In this document: positions 19,101-22,063 of the stretch, one piece after another | Numbering within the stretch: the first letter of the stretch is position 1 | How the letters are laid out: the number at the start of each line of letters is the position of its first letter | Source of the DNA: Ettlia oleoabundans | Taxonomy: Eukaryota; Chlorophyta; Chlorophyceae; Chlamydomonadales | Direction: 5' to 3' | Length of the DNA stretch: 22,063 nt | NCBI GenBank assembly: GCA_019693395.1 | Contig: JAAMXP010000185.1 | Location: 22,059 to 44,121 of the forward strand | The notes under the pieces: model-generated | What the model saw: only the letters and a program-made list of their open reading frames with translations | Told to the model about the DNA's origin: nothing | Databases searched by the model: none | Translations under genes and position numbers: made by a program

Positions 19101-20480
19101 GCCTCAATACCCCCATTGCCCTGCAGGTGCCGCAGCCGGTGCTTCCCGCGCAGCACCAGCCAGACGGCAATGCCCAATGCTGCTGCTGCCGCCGATGCTC
19201 CTGCCACAGATATGCCGGCAATAGCACCCACAGATAGGTTGCCATTGCTGCCGCCGCTGGGGGCGGTATTGCCCGCAGCGGTGAGGCTGGTGCTGCTATC
19301 GTCCCCGACTGAGAGTAACTTGGACAGCGTGGAAACAGTAGGGGTGACGAATGGCGTGCCTTGGCTGGGATGCAGGGAGCGCAGGACTGCCACAGGCTCT
19401 GAGCAAGCGTCGGTGCCTGCATGCAGCGGCGGTTCATGCGGCAGCCCAGTGATGCGCGGCACTTGAGTGTCCTGGCAAGCCAGGCTGGAAACCATCAAAC
19501 TGCCCTCCCTGGAGCCAGTTTGCGCGCGCTCCTGCTGCCTCCCACCTCACCGTTGCGGTAGTGCACTATGGATGCACAAGTGTGCATGGCGCTGCAGGCG
19601 GCTATCGCATCATCCAGGGAGGCAAAGGCGCATTGCCCCTCCAGCAGGCTGGCAGGGCAACTGAAGTTGCCGCCGTCAAATCCCTGCGCTGCCTGTGCCT
19701 CGTAACCCGGCACCTGTTCCATACCATAGTAGATGGGAAAGCCTGCATGCAGCGAACTCAGAAAAACACGTTCTTTGGGGAGTCCTAGGAATGGCTGCTG
19801 CTGGTTGTGTAGCAGTGGAGAGGTATGCAGACTGACAAGCTCGAAATTTCAAGGGCCGCAACCCAAAGGCAGGAGGCATGCATGTCCATCTAAGTGAAGT
19901 TAGAAGTGACCCAGAATCTAGCTGTTCAGGCATAGAGGAGCAATGCAATTCACCTGCTATGCGTTTCACCCAGGGACCAGCGGCCTGTACTTGCAGTCGT
20001 ACATTACAGCTTGCAGCCATCAGGCGGCACTGGTCGGCCCCCATGTGAGGCTGGACATGCTGGCATCCATCCTGCACCATGGGGACACGAAGAACCTCTG
20101 TACCTACTGCAAACCCATACTGGGCATTCTGACCAATGTGAAACCAAGACTATCGCCGGTCGGCAACGGTGGTCTACGGCGGCGGGGGCCGGCGGCCACA
20201 CCCAAGCTGATAAGCGTACCTCTGCCTCGCATTGTTCGAAGAAGAAGCACTCAGGGTCTTCAAAGCACGTCAGCGCGCATTCCTCCACACCATCCGCTGT
20301 GAAGTCTCTCACAACCTCGCCTGTGGAGGGTGCTAATGCCACCCTCGGTGCCAGAACGAAGATGGCACTGCCGTTCACGGATTCCTGATACGAGGCAGTC
20401 GGGCTGAGCAGTCTGTCTTGCGCACTTTGCGCTGCTGCGAATGCCGCTGCGGCAAAAAGGAGACAAAGCCTTACGCCCAT
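16103..20480 (-). CDS. Receptor-like protein kinase with PAN/apple-like cysteine-rich ectodomain
   Basis: Single-pass membrane receptor-like kinase, 790 aa. Exons: 20480-20220, 20071-19954, 19742-19551, 19416-18351, 18092-17996, 17815-17726, 17553-17525, 17431-17320, 17167-17135, 16942-16836, 16627-16536, 16348-16290, 16219-16103 (TGA). All are GT-AG with consistent phases. Layout: signal peptide (MGVRLCLLFAAAAFAAAQSA, 1-20); cysteine-rich ectodomain (Cys 68, 72, 78, 84, 90, 102, 109, then 155, 164, 176, 182, 195) with NGS and NFS glycosylation sites; Gly/Ser/Thr stalk; transmembrane helix about 253-279 followed by RGKHRLRH; Ser/Pro-rich linker to about 535; kinase domain about 536-785. Kinase motifs: GSGASGHV, VACK (K562), alpha-C E579, EYCAGRDLH, RLFGWYARG, HMDLKSHN (D661), ADVGLAR (D679), GTFAW, APE (704-706), AVDLYSFGILLWE, RRPSAQQL. 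All essential catalytic residues are present, so it should be active although HRD and DFG are altered to HMD and DVG. Exons 7 and 9 are microexons of 29 and 33 nt. Confidence 0.94.
16365..16383. repeat. GGCA microsatellite next to splice acceptor
   Basis: About four and three quarter GGCA units directly upstream (on the minus strand) of the acceptor of exon 12 of the receptor-like kinase. Read on the minus strand it is a CCTG repeat that supplies the pyrimidine-rich tract of the intron. It is the same repeat family as the tract at 9773-9804. Confidence 0.8.
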
Positions 20481-21153
20481 TGGGCATCAGTTGATGCAAA
20501 GGTTGGGTGGTGCGCAACGGGGCCCGGAAGTGGGTCCCACACTAGAGGATTACAGTCACTATTACTATAAGCATGCGTCTATCGAGGAAGGGACGCTTAA
20601 TAACTACTTCCAACACATGACAGACTCTTCGAAATAAGACCGCGCGCATTAGCATGCCTCCAAGGTTCCATGGCCCTCCTCTATCTACAGGTAGACCTCT
20701 ATGGCGGCGCCCAGCTGGCAGGTGCTGTTTGGCGTGCGGTGCGTGACAATAACAACCACTTGCAGGCAACTTGGGCATCAAATGCTTTGGACACATCAAA
20801 CGTGCGGGGTTTCAAAGAGCACAGAGGAGCGGCACATCGTAGCAGCAGCTGAACCAGCAGGGAATCGGTGAGCACGCCGACAGGTCTTGAGGGGTCTGGC
20901 AACCCCTGGCTAAGGTTAGCAGATGCCCGTGTCACAGCAACTGAGCTCGCCTGGCTAACTGCGAGTAGAACAGCATCCAAAGGCACAGCCTGATAAACAT
21001 TGCCATGAGTTCGTGCGAGGTTTCTTACAGTCAGAACCTGTGCAGGACAGTGGCGTGTCGCCGAACGCAGGGGTACTGCACAGCGGCTACCACTTGGTAC
21101 CGCTTGCACTCGCCCGCATGCCCTTCTGGTGGCCTCTGTGGCAAGGGTGGCTG
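20481..21153. other. Intergenic region: 3' UTR of PPT gene and promoter of receptor-like kinase
   Basis: 673 bp between the PPT stop (21156-21154) and the receptor-like kinase ATG (20480), both genes on the minus strand. TGTAA words occur on the minus strand at 21029-21025 and near 20550. An AT-rich patch with TTATAGTAATA (minus strand, near 20570) lies about 85 nt upstream of the kinase ATG and is a weak TATA-like candidate. A minus-strand stretch of about 410 nt (21109-20699) is open but has no ATG and no motif I recognise. I do not call it a gene, but it could be an unannotated exon. Confidence 0.55.
21025..21029 (-). terminator. Candidate polyadenylation signal (TGTAA) of the PPT gene
   Basis: Minus-strand TGTAA, 125 nt after the stop codon of the palmitoyl-protein thioesterase gene. 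Spacing and word fit a chlorophyte polyadenylation signal, but the word is short. Confidence 0.45.
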
Positions 21154-21682
21154 TTACGAGGAACGTGGCGCTGACGCTGTAGCCGGCCCTGTTGCTGCTG
21201 CCTGTTGTCCCACTGCGGATGCACCTGCCGCGGCAGCTGCCCCTGCTGCAGGCACGGCCAGGTACGGCCGGATAACGCTGTCTTCAAACCAGTCCAGCGT
21301 GAACTGCATGTGCTCGCCCGGGGCATGCACCATGTCAAGCCTCCCCGCCTCATCCAGCGCCCGCAGCCCAACCCAGTCCTGGTGCAGGAGAGCGGGAGGG
21401 CGCGCAACACACAAAGTGCCAGACATTAGCCGCCGAATCACACTGACAACAGAAACATGCGTACATGTCATGCCCTGCCCCATCGGCAACTGTACAACCT
21501 AAGGTGGCATGAAGGACGTGCACGGGACACCTGCTGCCCATTGGTGGTTGGCAAGCAGCAGTGGGAGGGTCCTGCCAGAGGCGTGCAGGCGGTTCGCACC
21601 TCCTGGTATAGTGGCTGCTCCCTCAGCAGCACCAGCTGTGTACCGTTGTACCACCCAAAGTGGGACGACTCCTTGGGCACAA
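21154..21682 (-). CDS. Palmitoyl-protein thioesterase (PPT1 type), C-terminal part
   Basis: Lysosomal/vacuolar or secreted alpha/beta hydrolase that removes palmitate from S-acylated cysteines. Two exons are visible: 21682-21600 (phase 1 at its start) and 21378-21154 (TAA), joined in phase 0 by a GT-AG intron. The first reads VPKESSHFGWYNG...LLREQPLYQE and the second DWVGLRALDEAGRLDM...GEHMQFTLDWFEDSVIRPYL. Order and spacing match the end of PPT1, where VP-x-x-S-x-(W)FG, LY-x-(E/Q)D, GL-x-x-LD-x-AG and the G-(D/E)H block occur. The His in GEHMQF (codon 21312-21310) corresponds to the catalytic His. The catalytic Ser and Asp exons lie outside the window or are not found. After RPYL there is an Ala-rich tail of about 34 residues (AAGAAAAAGAS...) that the family does not normally have. 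The 5' part of the gene extends past the right edge. Confidence 0.87.
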
Positions 21683-22063
21683 CTGCAGCAACGTGCAGGA
21701 ACACAGAGCCCGCAGAGGAGCATGGTGGGGCGAGGCGACGCGCACGGCAATGCAAGGTGGGCTCAAGAAATGGAGAGGGGTCGGGCGGCGTGAGAATAGC
21801 AGCGGACCGCAGACCGACACCAGCGGGGTGCTGCTGCTGCAACTGCTTGTGCTCCACTACTTTATTGGGCAGCGCGGGAACAGTCAGCGTGCCTCCATCT
21901 GCTGCCGCTGTGGGGCAGCCAGCTTTGCTCAACGACACTGCGTACCTCCGCAACACTGCGGCATAACAGCCTTCCCAAATCAAACTCCTGGGGCATGGCA
22001 TAGCCAGCCCAACATACCTGCCCTTGAACAACCCCCCATCCAACGCATTCCCCACCCCCGCCC
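21683..22063 (-). other. Intron (3' part) of the PPT gene
   Basis: The acceptor gctgcag ends at 21683, just before the VPKESS exon. Upstream on the minus strand to the window edge I find no piece resembling the expected preceding PPT sequence (a Phe-x-x-Asp-Thr-Val type block). The open frame that continues upstream is Gln-, Pro- and Ala-rich, typical of read-through into intron. The preceding exon is therefore probably beyond 22063, which makes this intron longer than 380 nt. Confidence 0.55.

Noticed and set aside
18936..19466. Plus-strand open frame of 176 codons.
   Set aside because: Antisense to the exon that encodes the stalk and transmembrane helix of the receptor-like kinase.

Overview
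This is nuclear DNA of a eukaryote, and most likely of a green alga (Chlorophyta, probably Trebouxiophyceae such as Chlorella or Coccomyxa). Three things point there. The sequence is moderately GC-rich and the genes are split into many short exons (29-504 nt, one of 1066 nt) by introns of about 120-380 nt. The algal polyadenylation word TGTAA lies downstream of several stop codons. The membrane kinase has the variant motifs (HMD, DVG, GTFAW, AVDLYSFG) that I associate with the large kinase families of these algae. The exact genus is not decided by the sequence. There are no prokaryotic operons, CRISPR arrays, tRNAs, rRNAs or recognisable transposons.

I rebuilt gene models by hand from splice sites, reading-phase agreement and continuity of protein domains. 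From left to right there are seven genes. (1) Minus strand, 5' part only: a STE20/MST (Hippo-type) protein kinase running off the left edge. (2) Plus strand: TRM10, the tRNA m1G9/m1A9 SPOUT methyltransferase, 3 exons, 427 aa. Its ATG is only 186 bp from that of gene 1, so the two share a divergent promoter. (3) Minus strand: an ataxin-10 homologue, 6 exons, 550 aa, with one or two GC-AG introns, convergent with TRM10. (4) Plus strand: a gene I do not recognise, about 400 aa, 5 exons, with paired NPLF motifs. (5) Minus strand: a 19-exon pentatricopeptide repeat (PPR) protein of 818 aa with a presequence that looks mitochondrial and four exact 35-residue repeats in tandem near its C terminus. 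(6) Minus strand: a 13-exon receptor-like kinase of 790 aa with signal peptide, cysteine-rich PAN/apple-like ectodomain, one transmembrane helix, long linker and cytosolic kinase domain. (7) Minus strand, 3' part only: palmitoyl-protein thioesterase (PPT1 type), running off the right edge.

The genes are mostly unrelated housekeeping and signalling genes placed side by side. I see no functional cluster. The items most worth following are the receptor-like kinase with its unusual ectodomain, the unrecognised gene at 6618-8489, the GC-AG introns, and a perfect 9-bp hairpin in the probable 3' UTR of the receptor kinase.
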